DNA of 64,000 bases from Thermodesulforhabdaceae bacterium (GTDB lineage Bacteria > Desulfobacterota > Syntrophobacteria > Syntrophobacterales > Thermodesulforhabdaceae). Made by a program: the position numbers and the translations under genes. The stretch lies in assembly GCA_037482015.1 (NCBI GenBank), contig JBBFKT010000004.1:62001-126000 (forward strand), in the 5' to 3' direction. The notes under the pieces are model-generated. The model was not told the origin of the DNA, made no database searches, and saw only the letters and a program-made list of their open reading frames with translations. Numbering within the stretch: position 1 is the stretch's first letter; each line of letters starts with the position of its first letter. Positions 55,046 through 64,000 of the stretch are shown piece after piece.

Positions 55046-55746
55046 AGCTATTGGCAGTGGATACTTCCACATGGGTGGAAAGTGTGGCAGTGCTTGATAA
55101 TGGCGATCTCCTCGCAGAGAAAGTGGTGTTAGTTAGGGAAACTCATAACCGGCGGCTTCTTGAAACCATAGACAAAACAATTTCCGATGCTGGAATTTCT
55201 CTCAAAGATATTGATCTTTTTGCCGTCGGTGTTGGTCCCGGGAGTTTTACAGGTATCCGTATTGGTATAACCACGGTAAAAGCTCTGGCGTGGAGTCTAA
55301 ATAAGCCTATTATTGGTATTTCTTCACTTGATGCTCTCGCGACTCTCTTTAGTTTTGTCCAAGGTTACGTATGTCCTATGATAGATGCTCGTAAACGAGA
55401 AGTTTACTACGCCTTGTATGAAGCAGATGGATCAGGAAGACTTCGGAGGGAAAGTTTTTATAAAGTAGCAACCCCCAGGATCGTTGCACAGGAAATTACC
55501 GAAAAGGGCATAAAAAAGGTGTTTTTTTGCGGCGATGGATGGAGAATCTACAAAGATTATTTTCTCCAATTTCTGAATTGCACTATCATTGATCCACCTG
55601 GAGTTTTTAACTCCGTCAAGGCTTCTTTTATAGGGGCTTCTGCCTGGCAAAGTCTCGTATCTGGTGTTTCTCCCTCTTCTTCCTTTGAACTTGTTCCTAT
55701 TTATGTCAGACCATCTGAAGCAGAATTGAAAAGAGGGACTTCATAG
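55042..55746 (+). CDS. tsaB: tRNA N6-threonylcarbamoyladenosine synthesis protein TsaB
   Basis: A 234-residue protein that, with TsaD and TsaE, makes t6A in ANN-decoding tRNAs. The N-terminal part of the ASKHA fold is visible (LLAVDTSTWVESVAV, VGVGPGSFTGIRIGITTVKALAW), with VCPMIDARKREVYYALY in the middle. It lacks the metal-binding His residues of TsaD, as expected. Confidence 0.94.
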   Translation: MKLLAVDTSTWVESVAVLDNGDLLAEKVVLVRETHNRRLLETIDKTISDAGISLKDIDLFAVGVGPGSFTGIRIGITTVKALAWSLNKPIIGISSLDALATLFSFVQGYVCPMIDARKREVYYALYEADGSGRLRRESFYKVATPRIVAQEITEKGIKKVFFCGDGWRIYKDYFLQFLNCTIIDPPGVFNSVKASFIGASAWQSLVSGVSPSSSFELVPIYVRPSEAELKRGTS

Positions 55747-55758
55747 GGGAAATGATAG

Positions 55759-56361
55759 ATGTCAGATGTCCTTTCGCTGTGCACTCCTATTTTGAGGGAA
55801 TCTTCTGTAAGACGTTTTATCTTTAACCCTTTTTTTCCTCTGACTTTTTGGATTCTGAACCTACTTGAACTTGAAAAAAGGGGAGTTTTTGATAAAAAAC
55901 CTACTAACTGGACGAGAAGTTTCATTGAACATCATATTAAAACTCGCATTTCCTGTTTTGCTACCATTTATAGACGGTTACATCCCGTGCTTATTGGTAA
56001 GATCACCGAAGGTTTTTCTCTTGATGAAACCACCGGAGGATATTGTAACCACTGCGGACAGTGCTGCTTTTTCTTTGGAGGTCTAGGTAATTTCCCCGAA
56101 CCGTGGTTTTTTCCTAACCGGTGGAAACGGTTTTTTACAGATGGGCTTGGACGAAATCATCTATTTTGTGCTTTCCTATGGGAGTGGCGTCATACTGGAA
56201 AAAGTCTTTGCGCTATATACCCATGGCGTCCAATTGTATGCGACTTGTTTGGAAAAGAAGAATGTCAGTACTATCTGGAAGCACCGCATTTACCTTACGC
56301 CCACCTTGGCATAGCGAGGCATTACATCAGTTCCATACTCAGAGCCCACAGGTTTCATTGA
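55759..56361 (+). CDS. YkgJ-type cysteine-cluster protein (UPF0153-like)
   Basis: A 200-residue protein with CNHCGQCCFFFGG near residue 95 and later Cys in LCAIYPWRPIVCDLFG and EECQYY, a set that binds zinc or an iron-sulfur cluster in the YkgJ/CxxCxxCC family. There are no other known domains; the N-terminal 90 residues are not recognised. It lies 12 bases after tsaB. Its 3' end overlaps the convergent epimerase gene by 72 bases. The function is unknown. Confidence 0.8.
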   Translation: MSDVLSLCTPILRESSVRRFIFNPFFPLTFWILNLLELEKRGVFDKKPTNWTRSFIEHHIKTRISCFATIYRRLHPVLIGKITEGFSLDETTGGYCNHCGQCCFFFGGLGNFPEPWFFPNRWKRFFTDGLGRNHLFCAFLWEWRHTGKSLCAIYPWRPIVCDLFGKEECQYYLEAPHLPYAHLGIARHYISSILRAHRFH

Positions 56362-57339
56362 CTTTTCATACCACTCAATTAATGCTCGTATGCCTTTTTC
56401 TAATGGAGTATCGGGATTATAACCTAGAAGGCTAGCAGCTTTCTTTGTGTTTGCGAAAGTTTTTGGCATATCCGACAGAGGAGCTGGTGTTGGCTTTAAA
56501 TAAGCTTTTTTTCCTGTAATAGCCTCTACCATTTTGACGAAATCGAGAAGTAAGATGGGTTCTCCACGTCCAAGGTTTACTATTTCGTAAGAAAAATCAG
56601 CCTTAAGCGATGCTGCTACTCCTTTGGTAATGTCTTCTACATAAGTCCAGTCACGATACATCATCCCTGCGTTGTAAAGGGGAACTTCCATACCCTGGTA
56701 TATACTTTCAATAAGCTTATAAGCCATCATATCGGGGCGGTTTCTGGGGCCATAGACAGTAAAAAACCTTATTGCCAAAAAAGGAATGCCGTAAATATGG
56801 GAATATGTGTATCCGACTAGTTCAGAGCTTCGCTTTGAGGCAGGGTAGGGGGCAAGAGGAGTTGAACAGGGATCGTCTTCGATGAAAGGTATAATTGTCG
56901 TTTTTCCATAAACTGACGATGTGCTTGCAAAGATAAATTTTGGAGGTTTTGTCCTGGAGCGGGAAGAGCTGATTTTAGCGATTTCATCCAGCAATATGAG
57001 TGTTCCTCTCAAATTGACATCAAAGTATAATTCTGGCTGTTCAATAGATGTTCTGACACCAGGCATAGCTGCAAGATGAAAGATCGCTTCAAGATCATAG
57101 CTTGAAATAATATCCCTAACAAGATCTCGATCCCTTATGTCCCCTTCATAGATGTTAATATTGCTTCCGTAAGCAGATTGAAGCTCTTGAAGGTTTTTTC
57201 GCTTGATAAGCGGATCGTAATAGTCATTAAAGTTGTCAATGCCGACAACGAAATATTGACATTCGCAAAGCCGCTCAACCAATTGACTTCCGATGAAGCC
57301 TGCTGCTCCTGTTACTAGAATACACCGTTTAGCATTCAT
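56290..57339 (-). CDS. NAD-dependent nucleotide-sugar epimerase (UDP-glucuronate 4-epimerase-like)
   Basis: A 349-residue extended SDR. It has the NAD loop TGAAGFIGSQ (about 10-19), DNFNDYYDPLIKRKNL (as in UDP-glucuronate 4-epimerases), the catalytic Ser/Thr in ASTSSVYGK and YPASKRSSE (Tyr/Lys), and FFTVYGPRNRPDM. It should invert C4 of a UDP-sugar such as UDP-glucuronate for surface polysaccharide. Its last 72 bases overlap the convergent YkgJ-like gene. Confidence 0.9.
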   Translation of the reverse strand: MNAKRCILVTGAAGFIGSQLVERLCECQYFVVGIDNFNDYYDPLIKRKNLQELQSAYGSNINIYEGDIRDRDLVRDIISSYDLEAIFHLAAMPGVRTSIEQPELYFDVNLRGTLILLDEIAKISSSRSRTKPPKFIFASTSSVYGKTTIIPFIEDDPCSTPLAPYPASKRSSELVGYTYSHIYGIPFLAIRFFTVYGPRNRPDMMAYKLIESIYQGMEVPLYNAGMMYRDWTYVEDITKGVAASLKADFSYEIVNLGRGEPILLLDFVKMVEAITGKKAYLKPTPAPLSDMPKTFANTKKAASLLGYNPDTPLEKGIRALIEWYEKSMKPVGSEYGTDVMPRYAKVGVR

Positions 57340-57402
57340 TTCCGTTTTTCTCTAGAATTTGTTAGTCTAAGTAGATGTTCACTTTTTGATTACTCCCTTA
57401 AC

Positions 57403-59862
57403 CTAGCAAATTCTGTCAGTTACCACATTAGGTTCTTCCTTTGGTTCGTAAATTTGAGTTTTTTCTTCGTCACAAGAATCTGGCTTGGGGGCGAGTTGTT
57501 CCGGGGCAACGAGAGCGTGTTTTAGCACTTCTTCCATAATGGTTACAGGTTCTATATGAAGATCTTTTAGGATCTGATCCGGGATTTCCTTAAGATCCTT
57601 CACGTTTTCTTGAGGTATCAAAACGGTGGATATTTTTGCGCGATGCGCCGCAAGGATTTTTTCTTTTAGACCTCCGATAGGAAGGATTCTTCCACGGAGA
57701 GTGATTTCACCCGTCATAGCCACGTCATGTCTTACAGGAATGCCAGTGAGGGCAGATACTATAGCAGTTGCCATTGTTATGCCGGCTGAAGGCCCATCTT
57801 TTGGAATGGCTCCTTCTGGAACGTGGATATGAATGTCAAGATTTTCGTGGAAATCAGGGTTAATTCCAAAATCTCTAGATCTGGATCTGACATAGCTTAT
57901 TGCAGCGTGAGCGGATTCTTGCATAACTTCGCCAAGCTTTCCGGTGATCGTTATTTTCCCTTTACCTGGCATGGTTACAACTTCGATACCAAGGATTTCT
58001 CCACCAAACTCTGTCCAGGCGAGTCCCATTGCTAACCCGATTTCATCCTGTTCTTCTGCATGTCCATAACGGTATCTGGGGACTCCAAGGTATGTCTGGA
58101 TAAGTTCTCCATCCAGTTCAACTCTAACGGATCGTCCATTTTCTGCTACCTGTCGAGCAACTTTTCGGCATATTGAGGCTATCTCGCGTTCCAGGTTTCT
58201 AACGCCTGCTTCCTTTGTGTAGTGCCTTATGATGAAAAGTATTGCATCATCAGAAAAAACCACATTCTCCTCGGATATGCCGTGTTGAGCGCACTGCTTC
58301 TTTATTAGGAAATGACGAGCTATTTGTAGTTTTTCCCATTCGGTATAGCCTGGAATCCGAATGATTTCCATTCGATCCTGGAGTGGTAAAGGTATAGAGT
58401 GAAGCATATTGGCCGTGGTGATGAAAAAGACCTCGGATAAGTCGTAATCAAGGTCCAGGTAATGGTCATTGAAAGCGTAATTTTGTTCTGGGTCTAGCAC
58501 TTCCAGCAAAGCTGCAGATGGGTCGCCTCTAAAATCAGAACTCAATTTATCTACTTCATCGAGACACATTACGGGATTTTTGGTTTTTGCTCGCTTCATG
58601 CTCTGGATGATTTTTCCAGGGAGTGCACCTATGTATGTCCGACGGTGACCTCTAATTTCAGCTTCGTCACGAACGCCTCCCAATGAAAGGCGGACAAAAT
58701 TTCTGTTCATAGCTCGAGCTATAGATCGAGCAAGAGATGTTTTACCTACGCCGGGAGGTCCCACAAAGCACAAAATAGGCCCTTTCATTTTATCTACCAG
58801 AGCCTGAACAGCGAGATATTCCAGAATACGCTCTTTCGGTTTTTCCAGACCAAAATGGTCTTCCTCAAGCACCCTGGCCGCTTCCTTGATATCAACTTTA
58901 TCTCTGGTCTTTTCAAACCACGGGACCGAAAGAATCCAGTCAATATAGTTCCTCACCACTGTTGCTTCTGCGCTCATTGGTGACATGAATTTGAGTTTTT
59001 TGAATTCGGCTCTAACTTTAGCTGCTGCTTCTTTGGGCAGTCGTTTCTTTTTGATACGTTTTTCTAGCTCTTCCAGTTCCGATCTAAAGTCATCCTTTTC
59101 CCCCATCTCTTTCTGAATGGCTTTCATCTGCTCATTTAGATAGTATTCTCGCTGGGTCTTTTCCATCTGTTTTTTGATGCGGTTTTTGATTCGTTCTTCC
59201 GTCTTCGCAATCTCTATTTCAGCACGGATGTAGCCCAGCACCAGCTCAAGACATTTGAGCAGATTTGGAGCCTCCAGGATGCTTTGTTTTGATTCAAGCT
59301 TGAAGGGTAGATAAGTAGCTGCCATTTCAACGAGACGGTAGGGATCGTCAACCGATTTAATGGACTCCACTACATCATTTGTTATCTTTTTATTGTATTT
59401 GGCGTATTCTTCAACAGCTTCAAGAATTCCCCGATAGAGAGCCTCCACATCAACGGCTTTATCTTCCGGGATTTCCTCTTCTTCAATAAGTTTTACTTCT
59501 ACCATGAAACATTCTTGATCAGGTATGTATCTGGCAATCCGGCCTCTATACTCTCCTTCCACAAGCACCTTTACGGTTCCATCGGGAAGGCGAAGGATCT
59601 GCAGTATATTAGCCACCACACCCACTCTGTAGATGTCATCTTCCTTGGGAACATCGATCTTAGCTTGCTTTTGAGCCGCAAGAAAGATCTTTTTGTCCTT
59701 CCCGACAGCCCTTTCTAGTGCTCTTATGGATCGATCCCTACCCACGAAGAGAGGCATAGGAACGGAAGTAAAAACGACAATGTCTCTTAAAGGTAAAAGA
59801 GGCAGAGTCAGTGTTTGTGATTGTTCTTGGTCTCTCCCCTTGGGACGGATCAACTTAAACAT
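57403..59862 (-). CDS. lon: ATP-dependent protease La (Lon)
   Basis: An 819-residue LonA protease that degrades damaged and regulatory proteins. The N-terminal substrate domain (about 18-220) has [12 protein letters not shown]. The AAA+ domain has [15 protein letters not shown] (Walker A, about 368) and [11 protein letters not shown]. The C-terminal protease has [12 protein letters not shown] with the catalytic Ser and [13 protein letters not shown] with the catalytic Lys. The C-terminus has a short extra acidic tail. It follows clpX in the same direction (tig-clpP, clpX, lon), 22 bases away. Confidence 0.98.
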   Translation of the reverse strand: MFKLIRPKGRDQEQSQTLTLPLLPLRDIVVFTSVPMPLFVGRDRSIRALERAVGKDKKIFLAAQKQAKIDVPKEDDIYRVGVVANILQILRLPDGTVKVLVEGEYRGRIARYIPDQECFMVEVKLIEEEEIPEDKAVDVEALYRGILEAVEEYAKYNKKITNDVVESIKSVDDPYRLVEMAATYLPFKLESKQSILEAPNLLKCLELVLGYIRAEIEIAKTEERIKNRIKKQMEKTQREYYLNEQMKAIQKEMGEKDDFRSELEELEKRIKKKRLPKEAAAKVRAEFKKLKFMSPMSAEATVVRNYIDWILSVPWFEKTRDKVDIKEAARVLEEDHFGLEKPKERILEYLAVQALVDKMKGPILCFVGPPGVGKTSLARSIARAMNRNFVRLSLGGVRDEAEIRGHRRTYIGALPGKIIQSMKRAKTKNPVMCLDEVDKLSSDFRGDPSAALLEVLDPEQNYAFNDHYLDLDYDLSEVFFITTANMLHSIPLPLQDRMEIIRIPGYTEWEKLQIARHFLIKKQCAQHGISEENVVFSDDAILFIIRHYTKEAGVRNLEREIASICRKVARQVAENGRSVRVELDGELIQTYLGVPRYRYGHAEEQDEIGLAMGLAWTEFGGEILGIEVVTMPGKGKITITGKLGEVMQESAHAAISYVRSRSRDFGINPDFHENLDIHIHVPEGAIPKDGPSAGITMATAIVSALTGIPVRHDVAMTGEITLRGRILPIGGLKEKILAAHRAKISTVLIPQENVKDLKEIPDQILKDLHIEPVTIMEEVLKHALVAPEQLAPKPDSCDEEKTQIYEPKEEPNVVTDRIC

Positions 59863-59884
59863 ATTTATTTCCCCTTTCTATTCC

Positions 59885-61144
59885 TTAGGCTATTTCTCTG
59901 CTTTGTCCTTCAAAGATAAGCATGGGTTTTTGAGCTCTCAAGACCACATCCTCATCCACAACGCATTCTTTTACGCCTCTAATGGATGGAATTTCATACA
60001 TGACATCAAGCATTATGCTTTCCATTATGGCTCTTAGACCCCTTGCGCCCGACTTCCTTCTGAGAGCTTCTTTGGAGATGGCTCTTAAAGCAGATTCGGT
60101 AAACCTTAACTTAACGTTTTCCATCTCAAAGAGCTTCTGATACTGCCTGACAAGAGCGTTTTTCGGTTCTACTAGGATTCGAACCATCTCGTCTTCGGTG
60201 AGTTCATCGAGAGTAGCAATAACTGGAAGACGCCCCACGAATTCTGGGATCATGCCAAATTTTATTAAATCTTCTGGCTGGACTTCAGCGAGAATTTCAC
60301 CAACTCGCCTTTCCTTTTTGCTGGTAACCTGTGCTCCAAATCCTAAACCTCGCACACCTATCCTTGCCTGGATGATATTTTCCAGATAATTGAAGGCTCC
60401 GCCACATATGAAGAGTATATTGGTGGTGTCTATCTTTATAAAATCCTGCTGGGGATGTTTACGTCCCCCCTTTGGTGGCACGTTAGAAATTGTCCCTTCT
60501 AGAATTTTGAGAAGAGCCTGTTGCACACCTTCACCTGAAACGTCTCGAGTGATTGACGGGCTGTCAGATTTCTTGGCGATTTTATCTATTTCGTCGATAT
60601 AGACGATGCCCTTGGAGGCCCGTTCAATGTCGTAATCGGCCGCCTGGATTAAGTTAACCAGGATATTTTCTACGTCTTCCCCCACGTAGCCTGCCTCGGT
60701 AAGCGTTGTGGCGTCGGCTATAGTGAAGGGGACGTTTAGCATCTTTGCAAGGGTTTGAGCCAGTAGAGTTTTACCGCTTCCGGTAGGACCAATCATAAGG
60801 ATGTTGCTTTTTTCAATCTCAACATCACCCTTGCGTTTGTCGATCTTGGTTTCAATGCGCTTATAGTGGTTGTAAACGGCCACAGAAAGAATCTTTTTGG
60901 CTGTTTCTTGACCAATTACATATTGATCGAGAAAGGCTTTAATTTCAGCTGGCTTAGGAAGTTTTGATGTTCGTTCTGCCTCTTCTTTTTCATTTTCTTC
61001 AGCAATGATGTCGTTACAGAGTTCAACGCATTCGTCGCAGATATACACTGCAGGTCCTGCGATGAGCTTCTTTACCTCATCCTGACTTTTTCCACAAAAC
61101 GAACATCTTAACTCTCCCATGCGATCGTCTCTTCTTCGTGCCAT
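59885..61144 (-). CDS. clpX: ATP-dependent Clp protease ATP-binding subunit ClpX
   Basis: A 419-residue AAA+ unfoldase that feeds substrates to ClpP. It has an N-terminal zinc domain (CSFCGKSQ and CDECVELC, about 15-45), Walker A GPTGSGKT (about 126), the pore-loop block [13 protein letters not shown], Walker [11 protein letters not shown], and sensor 2 GARGLRAI. All are present. It lies 280 bases after clpP; a terminator in between suggests its own promoter. Confidence 0.99.
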   Translation of the reverse strand: MARRRDDRMGELRCSFCGKSQDEVKKLIAGPAVYICDECVELCNDIIAEENEKEEAERTSKLPKPAEIKAFLDQYVIGQETAKKILSVAVYNHYKRIETKIDKRKGDVEIEKSNILMIGPTGSGKTLLAQTLAKMLNVPFTIADATTLTEAGYVGEDVENILVNLIQAADYDIERASKGIVYIDEIDKIAKKSDSPSITRDVSGEGVQQALLKILEGTISNVPPKGGRKHPQQDFIKIDTTNILFICGGAFNYLENIIQARIGVRGLGFGAQVTSKKERRVGEILAEVQPEDLIKFGMIPEFVGRLPVIATLDELTEDEMVRILVEPKNALVRQYQKLFEMENVKLRFTESALRAISKEALRRKSGARGLRAIMESIMLDVMYEIPSIRGVKECVVDEDVVLRAQKPMLIFEGQSREIA

Positions 61145-61347
61145 TACGAATTCCTCCTTCTATACTTGGCGTGGTGTTGTCACGCACGCCCTTTTACTCA
61201 AATTTAATGCCCTCCCTTAAAAACATCCACTAATTCTCATAAAGCACCTGTGGGAAGGCTGCTAATGTAGTATAACCATTTTACTTGATTAAATCCAGCA
61301 AGAGATATTGGCAATTAACAAATCTCCCGAATTTTAGGAATAAAATA

Positions 61348-61389
61348 AAGGAGAGATAGGGTTGTTAACACCGTCCGCTATCTCTCCTT
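61348..61389 (-). terminator. Rho-independent terminator after clpP
   Basis: AAGGAGAGATAG (61348-61359) pairs perfectly with CTATCTCTCCTT (61378-61389). On the minus strand it is followed by TATTTTATT, 37 bases past the clpP stop. It ends the tig-clpP transcript; the clpX promoter should lie in the remaining 200 bases. Confidence 0.85.
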
Positions 61390-61425
61390 GATTTATCTAA
61401 GGCGGGAAATTTCTTGGGTGGAAGG

Positions 61426-62055
61426 TTATACATTTGTATCGGGAGCAGGTTTTTTCTTGGGATCTCTGGAGTATATGACTTCGTCTATGATACCGTATTC
61501 CTTTGCTTGTTCTCCGCCCATGTAAAAGTCACGTTCTGTATCTTTTGCTATTTGTTCAAGTGGCCGTCCTGTGTGAATCATCAGTATCCGGTTTAATTCT
61601 TCTCGTAGGCGAAGAATCTCTCGTGCTTGAATCTCCACATCTGTTGCCTGTCCTTGGAAACCACCCATGGGCTGGTGTAAAAGTATTCGGGAATGGGGAA
61701 GGGCGTAGCGCTTTCCTTTGACCCCTGCAGCAAGTAGCACTGCTGCCATGCTTGCTGCCTGTCCCATGCACAGAGTTGATACATCAGGCTTTATATATTG
61801 CATGGTGTCGTAGATTGCTAAGCCTGCGGTTACCAATCCCCCCGGGGAGTTGATGTAAAAATATATGTCTTTGTCCGGGTCTTCTGATTCCAGAAAGAGC
61901 ATCTGTGCGATGATAACGTTAGCTACATCATCGGTTATGGGAGTTCCTAGAAAAATTATTCTATCCCGCAAAAGCCTGGAATAAATATCAAAAGCTCTCT
62001 CGCCTCGGCTGCTTTGTTCAATAACAATTGGTATTAGAGACGCCATAGGTTTCAA
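61426..62055 (-). CDS. clpP: ATP-dependent Clp protease proteolytic subunit
   Basis: A 209-residue serine protease. Catalytic Ser102 lies in [11 protein letters not shown] and His127 in LLHQPMGG; the NSPGG block is at about 69-73. Translation probably starts at TTG 62055 (GGAGGA six bases upstream) or ATG 62046, which gives the more usual [11 protein letters not shown]. It overlaps the tig stop by four bases, so tig-clpP is one transcript. Confidence 0.98.
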   Translation of the reverse strand: MKPMASLIPIVIEQSSRGERAFDIYSRLLRDRIIFLGTPITDDVANVIIAQMLFLESEDPDKDIYFYINSPGGLVTAGLAIYDTMQYIKPDVSTLCMGQAASMAAVLLAAGVKGKRYALPHSRILLHQPMGGFQGQATDVEIQAREILRLREELNRILMIHTGRPLEQIAKDTERDFYMGGEQAKEYGIIDEVIYSRDPKKKPAPDTNV

Positions 62056-63398
62056 TTTGCTCCTTCCTCCTTTTGAATATTGTCTTCAGCTTTTTCTTCT
62101 GTGGCGGAACCCTGCGAATTTTCAACTATTACAGCATTATCTATAATCCATTTCATGGTTTTATCATAGAGTCTTGCTTCTTTAAGTTTTTCGAAATAAG
62201 GATGGTTTTGGATTTGTTCTCGCACGTTTTCTCCGGCATCTCCGAGCATTTTGACCATCGAATCAACAATTTCCTGCTCTTCTTCCTCCGATAGGCTAAT
62301 TCCTTCCTTTTGGGCAATTTTGTCCAGGATAAGATCTAGCTTTAGAGCCATTTCAGCTTCCGGCCTCATCCTTTCCTTGGATTCAGAAGTTCGAAAGACT
62401 CCATCGGGTAGTCGAATGCCCTGACGCTCAAATTGAAACCTCAGATTGGACAACTGTTCTTCAATTTTCCTTTGAATTGCCTTCTCAGGAAGTGGAAAAT
62501 TATGGAGTTCCAGAAGCTTTTTCTGCACCTGAGCTTCCATAAAATATCTACGGTTATCTTCACGCGTTTTTTCTATGCGATCCCGGATAGCCTGTTTCAG
62601 TTCTTCAAAGGAGGAATAACCCACAGCCTTTGCGAGATTATCGTCCAGGTCCGGCAATTTTTTCTCAAGCACTTCTTTAAGACGAATTTCCAACTTTACT
62701 GTTTGGTTGCGCCATGCTTCAAGGGGAGCATTATCGTCGAAAGAGAATTCCAAAATCCAGGTTTCTCCCGGCTTCATACCGATTATTTGTCGCTCAACGT
62801 TCAGATTGAACTTTCCGTTACCTATCTCTATTTCTATATCTCGAAAATCCTCTATTTGAGACTGTTCTTTTGGTACATCTAACCTTAATATATCACAGAT
62901 TGCAATCAAACCTTCTCTAAGGCTTTCATTTTTCAGAGATACAAACTCGGCTTGTTCGTGTCTGATAGTTTCTAATTGATCCTGTAAGGCTTCATCTATT
63001 GATCTAACTTCTTTGGGGGCTTCAAGTTCCATTCCCTTGTAACCGGTGACATCAAAGGATGGTGCCACCTCCACCACCGTCGTATATACAAGGCTACCGT
63101 CTTCAGTGTAATGAAAGTCCTCCAAATCAGCCTGTGAAAGTGGCTTGATCTGCTGTGATTCTACGGCTTCTTGAAAAGTTTCATTGATAAGATCCTGTGC
63201 AACTTCCCCTTCGATCGCCTTTCCGTAAAGGCTTTTGATCAAGCTAACCGGTGCCTTACCAGGTCGGAAACCCTTAATATGAGCTTTCCGTGCCACAGAT
63301 CGGTATCGTTTTTCAATCTCTGGTTGCACCTTACTAGCGGGAATTTCAACCGTTACCTTTTTTTGAGTCTCCGTCCAATCGCTGACCTGTACCCTCAT
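62052..63398 (-). CDS. tig: Trigger factor
   Basis: A 448-residue ribosome-bound chaperone and peptidyl-prolyl isomerase. The N-terminal ribosome-binding domain has the GFRPGKAP signature (about 40-47). The FKBP-like middle (about 155-245) has IGMKPGETW, and the C-terminal helical arms are present. A short acidic tail follows. It precedes clpP, as in most bacteria. Confidence 0.97.
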   Translation of the reverse strand: MRVQVSDWTETQKKVTVEIPASKVQPEIEKRYRSVARKAHIKGFRPGKAPVSLIKSLYGKAIEGEVAQDLINETFQEAVESQQIKPLSQADLEDFHYTEDGSLVYTTVVEVAPSFDVTGYKGMELEAPKEVRSIDEALQDQLETIRHEQAEFVSLKNESLREGLIAICDILRLDVPKEQSQIEDFRDIEIEIGNGKFNLNVERQIIGMKPGETWILEFSFDDNAPLEAWRNQTVKLEIRLKEVLEKKLPDLDDNLAKAVGYSSFEELKQAIRDRIEKTREDNRRYFMEAQVQKKLLELHNFPLPEKAIQRKIEEQLSNLRFQFERQGIRLPDGVFRTSESKERMRPEAEMALKLDLILDKIAQKEGISLSEEEEQEIVDSMVKMLGDAGENVREQIQNHPYFEKLKEARLYDKTMKWIIDNAVIVENSQGSATEEKAEDNIQKEEGAN

Positions 63399-63519
63399 CT
63401 CTTCTATGACCTTTCCTAGTGAATAATTCCAATCTTTTTTATAACGTCCCCTCTAGAATTTGACTTCTGTGTGAACACCAAATTGCTAAATATTCACGCT
63501 CGTCCATTTCAGTAAACCG

Positions 63520-63602
63520 TGGTGCGAGAGGGGGGACTCGAACCCCCATGGTTTCCCACTGGATCCTAAGTCCAGCGCGTATGCCAATTTCGCCACTCTC
63601 GC
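63520..63602 (-). tRNA. tRNA-Leu (anticodon UAG)
   Basis: An 83-base gene including CCA. The acceptor stem is GCGAGAG/CTCTCGC with discriminator A. The anticodon arm CTGGA-CTTAGGA-TCCAG places TAG at the anticodon. The variable arm is TGGGAAACCA, and the T arm is GGGGG-TTCGAGT-CCCCC. Confidence 0.96.
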
Positions 63603-63631
63603 ACAAATCCTCGCCCTAAACGGTTGAAACC

Positions 63632-63658
63632 TTATTATTTTCAGGCTATCATTGTCAA
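63632..63658 (-). promoter_or_regulatory. Candidate promoter of tRNA-Leu(UAG)
   Basis: On the minus strand TTGACA (63653-63658) is followed after 15 bases by TAATAA (63632-63637), or after 17 bases by ATAAGG. The first -10 box lies about 30 bases upstream of the tRNA. The spacing is not ideal. Confidence 0.4.
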
Positions 63659-63690
63659 GAGTCAAAACCCGTTATCAGGAGTTTGCCTGA

Positions 63691-64000
63691 ATGTTATACC
63701 GAATTATTCGATCTGGCAAGTTCGAGTTTTTCTATTCACTTGCTTTGGTAGGTTACAGAGCAACAGGAAAAACCACAGTTGGGAAGATATTGGCCCATCG
63801 GCTGGGATGGAACTTTTTAGATATGGACGAACTGCTTGTAAAACGTTTTGGTATGACAATCAGTGATTGGGTAAGTCTTTACGGGTGGAATTCCTTTAGA
63901 GATGAAGAGATGAGACTCTTAAAAGATCTTGCTGTAGAAAAACAGGTAGTTTTAGCCACTGGTGGGGGAGTGGTAGAAAGAGCGGAAAATAGAGAACTTC
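63691..64000 (+). CDS. aroK: Shikimate kinase, N-terminal part (gene runs off the right edge)
   Basis: The first 103 codons of a shikimate kinase, which phosphorylates shikimate in aromatic amino-acid synthesis. The start ATG at 63691 has AGGAG nine bases upstream. The P-loop GYRATGKTTVGK lies near residue 21, the DMDELL segment (shikimate/Mg site) near 43, and ATGGGVV near 92. The first ~17 residues are an extension longer than in E. coli AroK. The stop is outside the window. Confidence 0.92.
   Translation, partial: MLYRIIRSGKFEFFYSLALVGYRATGKTTVGKILAHRLGWNFLDMDELLVKRFGMTISDWVSLYGWNSFRDEEMRLLKDLAVEKQVVLATGGGVVERAENREL

Noticed and set aside
63624-63866. Plus-strand open frame of 80 codons
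   Set aside because: The aroK reading frame, starting at 63691 with a good ribosome binding site and P-loop, is the real one.

Overview
The window is a stretch of bacterial chromosome, most likely from a Gram-negative anaerobe of the Desulfobacterota (class Syntrophobacteria or a close relative; possibly a sulfate reducer). That placement is inference. It rests on the gene order (an ATP synthase operon with b and b' subunits but no a or c genes beside it, next to mreBCD-pbp2-rodA), on outer-membrane genes (TonB receptor, OmpA lipoprotein), and on a large set of acyl-CoA degradation genes. Most genes are ordinary chromosomal ones. Two blocks (about 2.9-5.7 kb and 40.5-46.0 kb) look clearly more AT-rich by eye and lie next to mobile-element debris.

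Layout. 0-2.6 kb: the C-terminal end of era, a flippase, and a decayed IS1634-type element. 2.6-5.8 kb: a DUF4198 protein and a TonB-dependent receptor, probably for metal uptake, behind a leader with tandem repeats and a terminator hairpin. 5.8-6.1 kb: a short inverted-repeat element (MITE-like). 6.2-16.5 kb: an eight-gene operon for acyl-CoA degradation (racemase, dehydrogenase, two ligases, hydratase 2, SDR, thiolase, HMG-CoA-synthase-like/DUF35 fusion). 16.8-25.9 kb: OmpA lipoprotein, SpoU methylase, pseudouridine synthase, dienoyl-CoA-reductase-like enzyme, anion permease, MFS transporter and small periplasmic proteins. 26-34 kb: glmS and the F1/b-b' part of ATP synthase. 34-39.6 kb: the rod-shape operon. 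39.9 kb: tRNA-Leu(UAA). 40.5-46 kb: a six-gene operon with a sodium/organic-acid symporter, a cNMP/CBS/DUF294 signalling protein and a DEDDh exonuclease. 46.4-48.0 kb: nested mobile-element remnants. 48.2-56.4 kb: rpsB-tsf-pyrH-frr-uppS-cdsA-dxr-rseP-tsaB and a Cys-cluster protein. 56.3-63.4 kb: nucleotide-sugar epimerase, lon, clpX, clpP and tig. 63.5 kb: tRNA-Leu(UAG). The window ends inside aroK.

The most interesting part is the 6.2-16.5 kb operon. Its enzymes parallel the mammalian peroxisomal pathway for 2-methyl-branched and bile-acid side chains: an AMACR-type racemase with His/Asp/Glu in place, an LCAD/IVD-type dehydrogenase, an MFE-2-type hydratase 2, an SDR dehydrogenase and an SCP2-type thiolase. 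The first gene fuses a DUF35 domain to an HMG-CoA-synthase fold in which all three catalytic positions are substituted. The operon probably degrades branched or cyclic acyl-CoAs; the substrate is not known. Mobile DNA in the window falls into two families, IS1634-type remnants (TIR TAACCCAAGTTTGTCA) and a MITE of about 206-231 bp. One MITE copy has inserted into an IS remnant and left a 10-bp target duplication.
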